Shown here piece by piece: positions 52,547-63,215 of a stretch of DNA of 64,000 nt. How positions within the stretch are numbered: position 1 is the stretch's first letter; every line of letters begins with the position of its first letter. The position numbers and the translations under genes were made by a program. Source of the stretch: Candidatus Nitrosacidococcus sp. I8 (GTDB taxonomy: Bacteria > Pseudomonadota > Gammaproteobacteria > Nitrosococcales > Nitrosococcaceae); NCBI RefSeq assembly GCF_945836005.1, contig NZ_OX241534.1, positions 1,536,275 through 1,600,274 of the forward strand. The letters are read 5' to 3'. The notes under the pieces are model-generated. The model was not told the origin of the DNA. It saw nothing but the letters and a program-made list of their open reading frames with translations, and ran no database searches.

Positions 52547-54024
52547 ATCATGACTACATCAAATTGCTCTCGTATATAGAGCAATTCTGGATGAAATTTT
52601 ATAGGTTTTCCAATAAAGGCTTCCAATTCTGCCACATTTGTTGATTCTTCATCCATAAGACGATCTACAATCTCTTGAGCAGCAATAACTAAATATTGGT
52701 TTGCTTCAAATTGCCTAAATTCTCTAAGCACTTCACGAAAAATTTCATAACATATAGTTTCAACAGTTTTTACTGTACCTCGTCCATTACAAGTAGGACA
52801 GGATTCACATAGGGTTTGCTCTAAGCTCTCCCGAGTGCGCTTTCTTGTCATTTCCACTAATCCTAAGGAGGAGACTTCGCTAATATGGGTTTTTACATGA
52901 TCTTTTTCTAATCCCTTTCCTAAAGCACGCAATACCTGCTGTTTATGCTCTTCTTCTTTCATGTCAATAAAATCGACAATAATAATTCCACCAAGATTAC
53001 GTAACCTAAGCTGGCGACAAATAGCTTGAGTTGCTTCTAAATTAGTTTTAAAAATAGTTTCTTCTAAGTTACGATGACCTACAAATGCCCCTGTATTCAC
53101 ATCAATGGTAGTCATGGCCTCTGTTTGATCAATAATTAAGTAACCTCCAGATTTAAGCTGTACTTTACGGCTTAAGGATTTTTGGATCTCCTCCTCAATA
53201 TTGTATAAATCAAAGATAGGTCGCTCTCCTTGATAGTATTCAATTGTGGCTAGAAAATTAGGAATAAATCGCTCAGCAAAATCAGTAATTTTGAAATAAG
53301 TCTCTCTTGAATCTACTCGTACTCGTTCGATTCTCTCATGAACTAAATCTCGCATGGTTCTCATCACCAAAGGGAGATCTTCATGAACCACACAGCCTGA
53401 TTGCGTTACTTTGGATTTTTCCTCTATGATATTCCAGAGCTTATGAAGAAATTTTACATCAGCATGAATAGCTGCTTCACTAGAAGTTTCCGCTACGGTT
53501 CGGATTATATACCCACCCTCAACTTGTTCATCATTAAAACTAAGTAATATATTTTTAAGCCGTTGACGTTCTTCCTCATTATCTATTTTTAAGGATACGC
53601 CAATCCCTGACATCTCTGGAATATATACTAAATAGCGAGAAGCAATAGAGAGTTGAGTAGTGAGTCTTGCGCCTTTACTTCCTATAGGATCTTTAATGAC
53701 TTGTACTAGAATCTCTTGCCCTTCTGAGAGTATGGAGGTAATAGGCGGTATCTCTATACTTCCTGCTCCATTCTCTAAGTTACTTAGTCGGTCGGTAGGA
53801 ATTTTAATGTCTGAAGCGTGGAGAAAAGCTGCTCTTTCTAAACCTATATCTACGAACGCAGCTTGCATTCCGGGAAGAATTCTATGTACTTTACCTTTAT
53901 AGATATTACCTACCCAACCACGGCGACTACCTCGTTCAATATATAACTCTTGAGCGATGCCATTTTCTACTACTGCGACACGGGTCTCATTAGGGGTTAC
54001 ATTGACTAAAATTTCTTCACTCAC
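52543..54024 (-). CDS. rng: Ribonuclease G
   Basis: Endoribonuclease that matures 16S rRNA 5' ends and degrades some mRNAs. It has 493 residues. The S1-like N-terminal domain is visible in RRGWVGNIYKGKVHRILPGM. Catalytic-domain motifs are IDQTEAMTTIDVNTGAF and LRNLGGIIIVDFIDM (Asp pair binding Mg), and the Zn-link is CPTCNGRG. The absence of a long C-terminal degradosome scaffold separates it from RNase E. It is followed upstream by rlmH (6-bp gap). The maf gene that often lies between them is absent. Confidence 0.96.
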   Translation of the reverse strand: MSEEILVNVTPNETRVAVVENGIAQELYIERGSRRGWVGNIYKGKVHRILPGMQAAFVDIGLERAAFLHASDIKIPTDRLSNLENGAGSIEIPPITSILSEGQEILVQVIKDPIGSKGARLTTQLSIASRYLVYIPEMSGIGVSLKIDNEEERQRLKNILLSFNDEQVEGGYIIRTVAETSSEAAIHADVKFLHKLWNIIEEKSKVTQSGCVVHEDLPLVMRTMRDLVHERIERVRVDSRETYFKITDFAERFIPNFLATIEYYQGERPIFDLYNIEEEIQKSLSRKVQLKSGGYLIIDQTEAMTTIDVNTGAFVGHRNLEETIFKTNLEATQAICRQLRLRNLGGIIIVDFIDMKEEEHKQQVLRALGKGLEKDHVKTHISEVSSLGLVEMTRKRTRESLEQTLCESCPTCNGRGTVKTVETICYEIFREVLREFRQFEANQYLVIAAQEIVDRLMDEESTNVAELEAFIGKPIKFHPELLYIREQFDVVMI

Positions 54025-54029
54025 AATAA

Positions 54030-54503
54030 TTACCCTCTATGATAAGGATGACCACTGAGTAAAGTAGAGACTCGGTAAATTTGTTCAGCTAACACAATAC
54101 GAACTAAGCCATGAGGTAGTGTTAAAGGTGATAAAGACCACTGGTAATTTGCTCGGTTTAAGCAGGCGGGAGCTAATCCATCTGGACCACCAATAAAAAT
54201 AGCAATGCTTTTACCCTCATTCATCCACTCTTGCATACAGCTTGCCACTTTTTCTGTAGACCAAGCAATACCACATATATCGCAAGCAATAACTACGCTG
54301 TTTATAGGAATTGCTGCTAATAGTCGCTCGGATTCTTCCTGATGCCATTTAGTGACATTACTATTTTTAGTTCGCCTTGCTGCAGGAACTTCAATCAAAC
54401 GAAGGGAAATAAACTTATTAGATAGTCGTTTAACATAGTAGTTATATCCTTCAGAGATCCACTGCGGCATTCGTTGACCTACAGCTAGGATATGAATATG
54501 CAT
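54030..54503 (-). CDS. rlmH: 23S rRNA pseudouridine-1915 N3-methyltransferase
   Basis: SPOUT methyltransferase acting on the assembled ribosome, 157 residues. It begins MHIHILAVGQRMPQWISEGY. The SAM-binding knot is FIGGPDGLAPACLNRANYQW and the C-terminal SLSPLTLPHGLVRIVLAEQI ends in SGHPYHRG, the RlmH hallmark. It is 3 bp after rsfS, its usual partner. Confidence 0.97.
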   Translation of the reverse strand: MHIHILAVGQRMPQWISEGYNYYVKRLSNKFISLRLIEVPAARRTKNSNVTKWHQEESERLLAAIPINSVVIACDICGIAWSTEKVASCMQEWMNEGKSIAIFIGGPDGLAPACLNRANYQWSLSPLTLPHGLVRIVLAEQIYRVSTLLSGHPYHRG

Positions 54504-54505
54504 TA

Positions 54506-54856
54506 TTAGCTTATATTCTCTGCTTCAGTAGGCAAGGAATTATCCCAAAGTTTTTCTAAACAATAAAAATCTCGTACTTCGGGCAACATAATATGAGTAA
54601 TGATCGCTCCTGTATCTACCAATACCCATTCTCCATGTTGTTCTCCCTCAACACTAACAAATGAACACCCTGCAGCTTTACATTTTTCAACAATTTCATT
54701 TGCCAAAGCCCTAACCTGCCGATGAGAGGTACCGCTAGAAATGATCATGTAATCTGCAATGTCTGTTTGATTTGTTACATCTAAAATTTTAATATTTTGA
54801 CCTTTTATTTCTTCTAAGGCAGCAATAACAATCTCTTTAAGGTAATTAACTTGCAC
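54506..54856 (-). CDS. rsfS: Ribosomal silencing factor RsfS
   Basis: Binds uL14 and stops 30S-50S joining when nutrients are short. It has 116 residues. Core motifs are DIADYMIISSGTSHRQVRAL, EGEQHGEWVLVDTGAIITHI, and YCLEKLWDN. It is between nadD and rlmH in the conserved leuS-lptE-holA-proA-nadD-rsfS-rlmH run. Confidence 0.96.
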   Translation of the reverse strand: MQVNYLKEIVIAALEEIKGQNIKILDVTNQTDIADYMIISSGTSHRQVRALANEIVEKCKAAGCSFVSVEGEQHGEWVLVDTGAIITHIMLPEVRDFYCLEKLWDNSLPTEAENIS

Positions 54857-54878
54857 TTTTTCTCCCTACTTGCTCTTC

Positions 54879-55541
54879 TTATGAAGAGTATAATTTCCTT
54901 TGCTGAATATATTCCCAAACTGAGTTTGGTAGTAAGTAGCGGGGATTTTTCCCCTTCTTTATTAAATCTCTAATTTGACTAGCTGATATATCTAACTGAG
55001 TTAATTCGGTAAATAAAATACATCCTATGGGTTTTTCCATAAGTTGAATTGGATCATTAATAGTTTTTTCTGCTACAAGATATTTTAACTCACTTTCTAA
55101 ATAAAGATTTTCTTTAGGACGCCTTACTACAATAAAATGGGTTAAATTAATTAATTCCTTCCATCGGTACCACTTTGATAGCCCTTGGAACGCATCGGTC
55201 CCTAAAATAAGACATAAAGGTGTTCTTTCCCCAATTTCCTCTCTTAAGGAAATTAAAGTATCAAACGTATAGGAAGGATCAGATCGATTAAATTCACGAG
55301 AGTCTATGATAAATCTATTCTCCGTGATTATTGCTAGTTCCAACATAGCTAGCCGTGTCTCTGGGCTAGCTATAGGTATTTGTCGGTGCGGTGGATAAGG
55401 GCAGGGAATAAAGCGAATTTCTGCTAGAGGCGTTTGTTCTAATAATTCTAAGGCAATTCTAAGATGACCGAAATGAATTGGATCAAAAGTGCCACCAAAA
55501 ATACCAATGGGAGCTTTTAGATCCCTATTTTTTAGAGACAC
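54879..55541 (-). CDS. nadD: Nicotinate-nucleotide adenylyltransferase
   Basis: Makes deamido-NAD from nicotinate mononucleotide and ATP. It has 220 residues. The nucleotidylyltransferase motif GIFGGTFDPIHFGHLRIALE is at the N-terminus, and ISASQIRDLIKKGKNPRYLL at the C-terminus is the ISxTxxR-type ATP site. Between them are IPCPYPPHR and LILGTDAFQGLSKW. It sits 9 bp after proA. Confidence 0.95.
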   Translation of the reverse strand: MSLKNRDLKAPIGIFGGTFDPIHFGHLRIALELLEQTPLAEIRFIPCPYPPHRQIPIASPETRLAMLELAIITENRFIIDSREFNRSDPSYTFDTLISLREEIGERTPLCLILGTDAFQGLSKWYRWKELINLTHFIVVRRPKENLYLESELKYLVAEKTINDPIQLMEKPIGCILFTELTQLDISASQIRDLIKKGKNPRYLLPNSVWEYIQQRKLYSS

Positions 55542-55550
55542 AAGATCCTA

Positions 55551-56804
55551 CTATCTAATATGGCCATTCCCCAATACGATCCATTTTTGGGAAGTTAACC
55601 CTTCAAGTCCTACTGGCCCTCGGGCATGGAGTTTATCTGTAGAAATACCAATTTCTGCTCCTAGCCCATACTCAAAACCATCAGCAAAGCGAGTAGAAGC
55701 ATTGATCATCACTGAGCTAGAATCCACCTCAGTTAAAAACTGTCTTGCTCGAGTGAAATTTTCAGTCACAATAGCATCTGTATGATGGGAACCATAATGG
55801 TTAATATGCCAAATAGCTTCATCTAACCCTGTTACAATTTTAATTGCTAGAATAGGGGCTAAATACTCCTCATACCAATCTTCTTCAGTGGCTAATTTAA
55901 TAGTTGGCAATATATTTTTAGTCTCTAAACAACCTCGCAGCTCAACCCCATGTTCTTGATAGTGCTTTGCTAGTTGAGGAAGAATATTCTCTGCAATATC
56001 CTTGGCAATAAGTAGGGTTTCCATGGCATTACATACCCCATAGCGTTGACATTTTGCATTAACTGCAACCTTAATAGCTTTCTCAAAATCTATTTGATCA
56101 TCAAGATACACATGGCAAATACCATCTAAATGCTTAATTACTGGTAGTTTAGATTCTCGGCTAATTCGCTCAATGAGTCCTTTTCCACCACGAGGAATAA
56201 TCACGTCTACGTATTTTTCTTGAGTAATTAACTCCCCTACTGAAGCCCGATCCGTAACTTCAATCATTTGTACTGATTCTTTAGGTAATCCAGCCTGCTC
56301 AAGGCCTAAATGAATGCAATGAGCAATAGCTTGATTAGAGCGAATTGCTTCTGATCCTCCACGAAGAATTACTCCATTACCAGATTTTATACATAGACCT
56401 GCAGCATCTACCGTTACATTTGGGCGTGATTCATAAATAATGCCGATAACACCAAGGGGAACTCGCATTTGTCCTACTTGAATTCCTGAAGGCTGATAAT
56501 TAAGATTACTTATTACTCCAATGGGATCGGGTAGTGTTACTATCTGCCGTAACCCATCTGCCATTGCTTTAATTCTTGATTTAGTAAGTTCTAGCCGATC
56601 TAAAGCTGCATCAGGCAATCCTTTAGCCCGACCTTCTAGTAAGTCTTTTAAATTAGCATTAACCAGTGCTTGCTGTTCTTGCTCAAGAGTATTCGCTGCT
56701 ATTTCTAGTGCTCTATTCCTTTCATGGGTGCTGCTTTTAGCTAATGTCCTAGATGACTGTTGTGCCTTATGAGATAAATCTTCTATATAATTCTTTATAT
56801 TCAT
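55551..56804 (-). CDS. proA: Glutamate-5-semialdehyde dehydrogenase (gamma-glutamyl phosphate reductase)
   Basis: Second step of proline synthesis, NADPH-dependent. It has 417 residues. The aldehyde-dehydrogenase-type fold includes [50 protein letters not shown], and the catalytic Cys in [17 protein letters not shown]. The C-terminal [20 protein letters not shown] is a ProA hallmark. proB is not adjacent. Confidence 0.97.
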   Translation of the reverse strand: MNIKNYIEDLSHKAQQSSRTLAKSSTHERNRALEIAANTLEQEQQALVNANLKDLLEGRAKGLPDAALDRLELTKSRIKAMADGLRQIVTLPDPIGVISNLNYQPSGIQVGQMRVPLGVIGIIYESRPNVTVDAAGLCIKSGNGVILRGGSEAIRSNQAIAHCIHLGLEQAGLPKESVQMIEVTDRASVGELITQEKYVDVIIPRGGKGLIERISRESKLPVIKHLDGICHVYLDDQIDFEKAIKVAVNAKCQRYGVCNAMETLLIAKDIAENILPQLAKHYQEHGVELRGCLETKNILPTIKLATEEDWYEEYLAPILAIKIVTGLDEAIWHINHYGSHHTDAIVTENFTRARQFLTEVDSSSVMINASTRFADGFEYGLGAEIGISTDKLHARGPVGLEGLTSQKWIVLGNGHIR

Positions 56805-56819
56805 AAAATAGCTTGTAAC

Positions 56820-57890
56820 CTAATTTATAACCTTATGGGATGCTCCAGGAAAAATTAAACTCTGCTCTTGACAAGGAAATAATTGAGTACCTGCAATCGC
56901 TAAACATAGTTGTAGTAATTCATCCCATATGTTACCTAACGCTGCCCCTTTTATCATAAGATCAATTCTACTTAATTGCTGTAGAAACAGCAGCCAATTA
57001 TGGAGAGAATGGCGATTTAATGCTTGCTTCATGAATAACTTTTGCTGCACCCATACTTTTTCAGTATTTAGTGCCTGCTCTAAAGAAACCCCTTGATGGT
57101 TAATTGCTTGACTTATTTTAACCAATCGTCGTAATTCCCAAGCAAAAGCACCTAAAATAATGAGAGGATCTACCCCTTCGACCTGTAATCCTCCTAATAT
57201 TGAGTTAATTTCATCTATTTTTCCCGCAAACGTCCCGTGTATTAAGCGAAAAGCATGGTAACGAGCATTACTTGTAGCTACCTTCTCTATCTCTTTAATA
57301 TCAATTTTTTCTTTTGGATAAAACAATGCTAATCGCTCAATTTCCTGAGCACAAGCGAGCAAATTTCCCTCAAAAAGGAATGAAAGCATTTGCACTGCCC
57401 CAGAGGTGGGATACAATCCTCTAGTATTCATTCTTTGTTCAATCCATTGAGGTAGTAAATGAACATCAATTTTAGGGATTTGAACAATAGTACTTAATCG
57501 CTCAAATTCCAAGAACCATTTATTTTTTTGAATAGCACTTCCCAAACTTTGACCCATAATCAGTAATAAAATATCAGGATGGGTATTTTTACTATAAGCT
57601 TGTAATAGTTTAGCTCCCTGCTGGCTAATGCTTGTTCCGGAGATTCGTAATTCAACAAGCCTATCGGTCGTAAATAAGGAAAAACTGTTTAGAGTTTGAG
57701 ATAACTGATCCCAATCATTATTATGCTCAATATATATAATAGTACGCTCACTAAATCCCTTAATTTTCCCGTAGTCACGAATTGTTGTTGCTGCCTCTTC
57801 TATTAATAAAAGTTCTTCACCTACTATGAAATATATAGATGCTAACCCTTTTTGAAGATAAGGGGTTAATTGTCCCAGCTTTATCTTCAT
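56820..57890 (-). CDS. holA: DNA polymerase III delta subunit
   Basis: Opens the beta clamp within the clamp loader. It has 356 residues. The first residues MKIKLGQLTPYLQKGLASIY followed by FIVGEELLLIEEAATTIR match the HolA N-terminus, with no functional P-loop. DRLVELRISGTSISQQGAKL and AFAWELRRLVKISQAI are further family segments. It overlaps lptE by 4 bp. Confidence 0.93.
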   Translation of the reverse strand: MKIKLGQLTPYLQKGLASIYFIVGEELLLIEEAATTIRDYGKIKGFSERTIIYIEHNNDWDQLSQTLNSFSLFTTDRLVELRISGTSISQQGAKLLQAYSKNTHPDILLLIMGQSLGSAIQKNKWFLEFERLSTIVQIPKIDVHLLPQWIEQRMNTRGLYPTSGAVQMLSFLFEGNLLACAQEIERLALFYPKEKIDIKEIEKVATSNARYHAFRLIHGTFAGKIDEINSILGGLQVEGVDPLIILGAFAWELRRLVKISQAINHQGVSLEQALNTEKVWVQQKLFMKQALNRHSLHNWLLFLQQLSRIDLMIKGAALGNIWDELLQLCLAIAGTQLFPCQEQSLIFPGASHKVIN

Positions 57891-58399
57891 TTTTTATTAG
57901 AAGGAGTAGATAAAGATTCCATACGCCAAATAATTTGTTGTATTGCATCTTCTTCCATAGTCTCTTGAAGTAAAACCTCTTGATCCCCTGCTGAAAGCGG
58001 GTTCAGGGGATCGAATCGATATTGTCTAGAGAGAACAATTTCTTGTAATGGTAATAGTATATTTCCATTTGCATCAAGGAGATTAAATACTAATACATAC
58101 TTTAGAATATACTCCTGTACTTTAGCTGTTCCCCCACCTACAGAGAGCACTTCGCGCTCTAAGTGATTGGAGCCTATATTTAAAATAGCAGTCGCATTTT
58201 TAATTTTTTTAGGCTCAGTAATGACCTCTACCCCATTTCCTTCAAGGTTTCGTTGCAATTTCGATCCAATATGACTGTAGGGAAGTACCCCTTGTAAATA
58301 AGTTTTCTTAAGCACAGGAGGGAAGTTGGCACTGCCATGTTGGCGAAAGCCACAACTCATAAGCAATGGAAAAATAAGATAAACAAGCCATTTTTTCAT
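57887..58399 (-). CDS. lptE: LPS-assembly lipoprotein LptE
   Basis: Plug lipoprotein of the LptD/E translocon, 170 residues. A signal with lipobox LLMSCGFRQHG is followed by the LptE beta/alpha domain. The lipid-anchored Cys is at the MSC position. The position between leuS and holA is conserved in gammaproteobacteria and supports the call as strongly as the sequence does, since LptE diverges quickly. Confidence 0.9.
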   Translation of the reverse strand: MKKWLVYLIFPLLMSCGFRQHGSANFPPVLKKTYLQGVLPYSHIGSKLQRNLEGNGVEVITEPKKIKNATAILNIGSNHLEREVLSVGGGTAKVQEYILKYVLVFNLLDANGNILLPLQEIVLSRQYRFDPLNPLSAGDQEVLLQETMEEDAIQQIIWRMESLSTPSNKK

Positions 58400-58407
58400 A
58401 GTAAAAA

Positions 58408-60870
58408 TTATCGAATTACTAAATTGACAAGGCGATGAGGCACAATAATAGTTTTTATTATTTGTTTGTCTTGAATAAATCTCTGTACATTGGGTTCATT
58501 TAGAGTTTCAGTTTTGATGCTTTCCTCAGTTGCATTAACAGGCACAGTTATTTGCCCACGGCGCTTCCCATTAATTTGAATAATCAGCTCGATTTCTTCT
58601 TTAATAAGTGCTACTGGATCAGATTTGGGCCAAGGGGCATCCACAATAGGTTCTGAATGACCTAATACCTGCCATAGTTTGTGACAAATATGAGGCACAA
58701 TGGGTGAAAGTAATAACACTACAGATTCTAGGGCTTCTTGATAAATACCCTGACCTTGAGGAGAAGTATCTTCAAATTTTCCCAAAATATTCATTAATTC
58801 CATTACTGCTGCAATAGCAGTGTTAAAGGTATAGCGTCGACCTATATCATCAGTTACTTTAGCGATAGTTTCATGAACTCTAGTACGGATTTCTTTTTGC
58901 TCTACTGTAAGTAACTGTTTATCAAAAACAGAAATAATGTCCTTGTTTTGAATAAGATGACTAGCTACCATCCGCCAAAGGCGATTAAGGAATCGGTAAG
59001 CACCTTCTACCCCACTATCTGACCATTCTAAAGATTGTTCGGGAGGAGCAGTAAACATAATAAATAGACGAGCAGTGTCTGCGCCATAGGTATCTATTAA
59101 GGCTTGTGGATCTACCGTATTACCCTTAGATTTAGACATCTTTGCTCCATCTTTAAGCACCATACCCTGAGTAAGTAGCTGGGTAAAAGGTTCATTACCT
59201 TTAGCTAAGCCTAAATCTCTCATGAGTTTGAAGAAGAAGCGAGCATATAGAAGGTGTAGTACTGCATGCTCAATCCCACCAATATATTGATCTACAGGAA
59301 GCCAATAATCTCCTCTTTGATCTATCATGGAAGAATTACTATCTGGGCAACAGTAGCGAGCATAATACCAAGAAGACTCAAAAAAAGTATCAAAGGTATC
59401 TGTCTCTCGTTCTGCTGGTTGCTGGCATTGAGGACAGGTAGTTTGATAGAACTTTAGCATTTGTTTTAAAGGAGATTTAACTCCATCCACTTGGGTATTT
59501 TCAGGAAGAACAACGGGTAAGTCTTCCTCTCTAACTGGTACTGAGCCACAATTATGACAATTAATCATAGGAATGGGTGTACCCCAGTAGCGTTGGCGAG
59601 AAACTCCCCAATCTCGTAAGCGGTAATTAACTACTCGTTTACCTTTTTCTGATTCCTCTAAGTGTTCGGCAATAGCGACAAATGCTTGATCAAAATTAAG
59701 CCCAGTAAATTTAGCAGAGTTAACTAATACTCCTTTTTCGGTAAATGCCTGCTGAGATAAGTTACAGATTTGGTTATCTTGAGCAGGGGTAATAACTTGT
59801 TTTATAGGTAAATGATAAGTTTTCGCAAACTCATAATCCCGCTGATCATGGGCCGGAACTGCCATAACTGCTCCTGTACCATAGCCCATGAGTACAAAAT
59901 TCCCAATCCAGATAGGTACTGATTCACCAGTAATAGGATGAATACCTCTATAGCCAGTATCCATTCCCTTTTTTTCTAAGGTTTCAAGAACTGCTTCTGA
60001 GGTAGCTATTTGTTGGCATTGCTCAATGAATTGCTTAACTTCTGGCTGTTTTTCTCCCGCTAATTTTGCAAGTGGGTGTTCTGCAGAAATGGAAATAAAC
60101 GTAACCCCCATTAAGGTATCAGGGCGAGTAGTAAATACGGAAAGAGACTCATATTCCTCCTCTACCAGAAATTGAATTTCAACTCCTTCAGAGCGACCAA
60201 TCCAGTTACGTTGCATGGTACGTACTTGATCTGGCCATCCGGTAAGGTTATCTAGATCGCTAAGTAATTCTTCGCTATAAGCAGTAATTTTAAGAAACCA
60301 TTGAGGAATTTCACGGCGTTCCACTAATGCCCCTGATCTCCAACCTCGACCATCAATTACTTGCTCATTAGCTAATACGGTTTGATCTACTGGATCCCAG
60401 TTAACCGCAGCTGTTTTTTTATAAACTAACCCTTTCTCGAAAAGTTTAATAAATAACCATTGCTCCCAACGATAATATTCTGGGCGACAGGTGGCCAATT
60501 CCCGAGACCAATCGTAACCAAACCCTAGCTGCTTAAGTTGACCTCTCATATAGTCAATATTTTGATAGGTCCACTGACTTGGGGGCACTTGGTTTTTAAT
60601 TGCTGCGTTTTCTGCAGGCAATCCAAAAGCATCCCACCCCATGGGTTGAAGTACATTTTTACCATTCATTCGTTGATAACGAGTAATCACATCCCCAATG
60701 GTATAGTTACGCACATGACCCATGTGAAGCCGTCCACTTGGGTAAGGAAACATAGAGAGGCAATAAAATTTTTCTCGACTGAAATCCTCAGTCACTTGAA
60801 AACTTTGATACTGCTCCCAATAGGATTGAGCTTCTGATTCTATTTTTTTAGGCTGATAGCGATCGTCCAT
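58408..60870 (-). CDS. leuS: Leucyl-tRNA synthetase
   Basis: Class Ia synthetase of 820 residues, close to the usual 860. The HIGH box is [10 protein letters not shown], the editing domain includes [12 protein letters not shown] and [13 protein letters not shown], and the KMSKS box is [15 protein letters not shown] zinc-type knuckle CHNCG...CPQC is visible. It heads the conserved leuS-lptE-holA-proA-nadD-rsfS-rlmH-rng gene order on the minus strand and probably its operon. Confidence 0.97.
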   Translation of the reverse strand: MDDRYQPKKIESEAQSYWEQYQSFQVTEDFSREKFYCLSMFPYPSGRLHMGHVRNYTIGDVITRYQRMNGKNVLQPMGWDAFGLPAENAAIKNQVPPSQWTYQNIDYMRGQLKQLGFGYDWSRELATCRPEYYRWEQWLFIKLFEKGLVYKKTAAVNWDPVDQTVLANEQVIDGRGWRSGALVERREIPQWFLKITAYSEELLSDLDNLTGWPDQVRTMQRNWIGRSEGVEIQFLVEEEYESLSVFTTRPDTLMGVTFISISAEHPLAKLAGEKQPEVKQFIEQCQQIATSEAVLETLEKKGMDTGYRGIHPITGESVPIWIGNFVLMGYGTGAVMAVPAHDQRDYEFAKTYHLPIKQVITPAQDNQICNLSQQAFTEKGVLVNSAKFTGLNFDQAFVAIAEHLEESEKGKRVVNYRLRDWGVSRQRYWGTPIPMINCHNCGSVPVREEDLPVVLPENTQVDGVKSPLKQMLKFYQTTCPQCQQPAERETDTFDTFFESSWYYARYCCPDSNSSMIDQRGDYWLPVDQYIGGIEHAVLHLLYARFFFKLMRDLGLAKGNEPFTQLLTQGMVLKDGAKMSKSKGNTVDPQALIDTYGADTARLFIMFTAPPEQSLEWSDSGVEGAYRFLNRLWRMVASHLIQNKDIISVFDKQLLTVEQKEIRTRVHETIAKVTDDIGRRYTFNTAIAAVMELMNILGKFEDTSPQGQGIYQEALESVVLLLSPIVPHICHKLWQVLGHSEPIVDAPWPKSDPVALIKEEIELIIQINGKRRGQITVPVNATEESIKTETLNEPNVQRFIQDKQIIKTIIVPHRLVNLVIR

Positions 60871-60914
60871 GGATAAATCGTTTTAAAAAATAATATAAAT
60901 ATTCTATATTTTAC

Positions 60915-62444
60915 TTAAGTGAGCGATGTACTTAAAAAGAGCTGATATGCTGGGTTATTGCTTTCATTTTGATAAGCATATTTTAGGTTATCTAGAAATT
61001 GCTGAAAATTTTCTCTCTCTGTTTTTGGTACTTGAATTCCTACTAAAACGTGACCATAAATATCTCCTTGATTCCGGTAATGAAATAAACTGATATTCCA
61101 TCTACTGCCCATATTAATAAGAAAATCTAATAGTGCTTTTGGGCGTTCTGGAAATTCAAATTGGTAGAGTAACTCGTTCTCTAAAGTAGTTACTTTACCT
61201 CCTATCATATAGCGAATGTGGAGCTTTGCAATTTCGTTCCCTGTCATATCCATAACCATATAACCATGTGCTTGAAGGGCTAGGGTTAGCTGGCTTTTAA
61301 CTTGAAGATCATTGCTCATTTGGATGCCTACAAATATACAGGCGTTTCTAGTATTTAGTGTATAGCGATAGCTAAACTCTGTAATGCTTCGATCGCCAAT
61401 AGTATTGCAAAATTTAAGAAAACTGCCTTTTTCCTCTGGGATAGTCACACAAAACAGGGCTTCCTGTCGCTCACCTAGTTTAGCTCGCTCCGCTACATAC
61501 CTTAAGCGATCAAAGTTAATATTGGCACCGCTATTAATAGCAGCCAGATGTTGATCTGAAATATTCTCTCGCTCTATATAGTATTTTAGTCCAGCAATAG
61601 CAAGTGCTCCTGCAGGTTCTGCAATAGATCGAGTATCTTCAAAAATATCCATAATGGCAGCACAAATAGCATCACTATCCACTAAAATCACTTCATCCAC
61701 TGTGTTTTGAAGGATACGAAAAGGTTCAGCACCAATTTGCCGTACGGCTACCCCATCAGCAAAGATCCCCACTTGATCTAGTACCACTCTTTTTTTCGCT
61801 TTTAATGCTTGATAAAGCGTAGGGGTATCTTCAGGTTCTACCCCTATAATTTTAGTTTCTGGAAAAATAGATTTAACATAGGCAGCTATTCCAGCAATCA
61901 AGCCTCCCCCTCCTACAGGTACAAATAAAGCATGTAGAGATTCAGGATATTGGCGTAAAATCTCCATAGCAATAGTTCCTTGGCCTGCAATCACGTCAGG
62001 GTCATCGTAAGGGTGAATAAAAATTTTATTTTCAATTTCAGCTAAATTTCGGGCATAAGCATAAGCTTCATCGTAAGTATCCCCTACTAAGATAGTTCTA
62101 GCACCTAAACTTTGAACCGCTTGGGTTTTAATTGAGGGGGTAGTGGTAGGCATAACAATTTGAGCTTGAATGCCTAGTTTTCGTGCAGATAGAGCTACTC
62201 CCTGGGCATGATTACCCGCAGAGGCTGCAATAACTCCTTTTTGTCTTGCTGATTCTGGAAGATGAATTAATTTATTATGAGCACCTCGCAGCTTAAATGA
62301 AAATACGGATTGGAGATCTTCTCGCTTTAATAAAATATTATTCTTAAATCGCTGAGAAAGACGAAGCATGGGATCTAAGGGGGTTTCCCTAACAAGATCA
62401 TAAATGCGTGCTTTTAAAATCTGCTCTACATAGTCATGTAACAT
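60915..62444 (-). CDS. ilvA: Threonine dehydratase, biosynthetic
   Basis: PLP enzyme converting threonine to 2-oxobutanoate for isoleucine synthesis. It has 509 residues. The PLP Lys is in SVFSFKLRGAHNK and the cofactor-phosphate loop is VGGGGLIAGIA. Two C-terminal ACT-like regulatory domains (~residues 325-505, e.g. VTIPEEKGSFLKFCNTIGDR and FEFPERPKALLDFLINMGSR) show it is the isoleucine-inhibited form. It is divergent from rpiA across 78 bp. Confidence 0.96.
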   Translation of the reverse strand: MLHDYVEQILKARIYDLVRETPLDPMLRLSQRFKNNILLKREDLQSVFSFKLRGAHNKLIHLPESARQKGVIAASAGNHAQGVALSARKLGIQAQIVMPTTTPSIKTQAVQSLGARTILVGDTYDEAYAYARNLAEIENKIFIHPYDDPDVIAGQGTIAMEILRQYPESLHALFVPVGGGGLIAGIAAYVKSIFPETKIIGVEPEDTPTLYQALKAKKRVVLDQVGIFADGVAVRQIGAEPFRILQNTVDEVILVDSDAICAAIMDIFEDTRSIAEPAGALAIAGLKYYIERENISDQHLAAINSGANINFDRLRYVAERAKLGERQEALFCVTIPEEKGSFLKFCNTIGDRSITEFSYRYTLNTRNACIFVGIQMSNDLQVKSQLTLALQAHGYMVMDMTGNEIAKLHIRYMIGGKVTTLENELLYQFEFPERPKALLDFLINMGSRWNISLFHYRNQGDIYGHVLVGIQVPKTERENFQQFLDNLKYAYQNESNNPAYQLFLSTSLT

Positions 62445-62522
62445 ATAAGTTTAGATATATTATGAGTAATTTCCCTATTCACCTATAATCTATAGCTAAT
62501 ATAGTTTTAAGGAGCAGTATTA

Positions 62523-63185
62523 ATGAATCCAGATGAAATGAAAAAAATAGCTGCTAAAGCAGCCCTTGAATACGTGGAATCGGGTACAGTCGTCGGTGTG
62601 GGTACCGGATCCACTATTAATCATTTTATTGATTTTTTAGGCACAATAAAAGGTAAAATTGAAGGTGCTGTTTCTAGCTCTGAATCTTCTACAGCACGAT
62701 TAAAAGCACTGGGTATCCCCGTGTATGATTTAAATACGGTCAGTGATCTCCCTGTTTATATAGATGGAGCAGATGAATCTAATCATTATTTACAGCTCAT
62801 TAAGGGAGGTGGTGGTGCACTCACCCGGGAGAAAATTATTACTGCAGTCAGTAAAAAATTTGTTTGTATTGCAGATCAATCTAAACTGCTGGATATACTC
62901 GGCAGATTTCCCCTGCCCGTAGAGGTAATTCCTATGGCACGTAGCTATGTAGCTCGAGAGATTGTTAAAATGGGTGGAGAGCCTGTTTACCGAGAGAATT
63001 TTATTACGGATAATGGCAATCAAATCCTCGATATTCACGGGCTTGAAATTATGGAGCCGGCTAAGTTAGAAGCTCAACTCAATAATATCACTGGCGTAGT
63101 GACCAACGGTCTTTTTGCCATGAAGCCAGCGAATGTACTTATTTTAGGTACGCCTGAAGGTGCTAAAACTATTTATCCAAAATAA
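62523..63185 (+). CDS. rpiA: Ribose-5-phosphate isomerase A
   Basis: Interconverts ribose-5-phosphate and ribulose-5-phosphate. It has 220 residues. [14 protein letters not shown] and the catalytic region [20 protein letters not shown], followed by ALTREK, are family signatures. The Shine-Dalgarno AAGGAG lies 8 nt before ATG 62523. The rpiA-ilvA divergent pair is common in gammaproteobacteria. Confidence 0.97.
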   Translation: MNPDEMKKIAAKAALEYVESGTVVGVGTGSTINHFIDFLGTIKGKIEGAVSSSESSTARLKALGIPVYDLNTVSDLPVYIDGADESNHYLQLIKGGGGALTREKIITAVSKKFVCIADQSKLLDILGRFPLPVEVIPMARSYVAREIVKMGGEPVYRENFITDNGNQILDIHGLEIMEPAKLEAQLNNITGVVTNGLFAMKPANVLILGTPEGAKTIYPK

Positions 63186-63215
63186 AAATAAAGTAGTCTT
63201 TCAATATAAATAGCT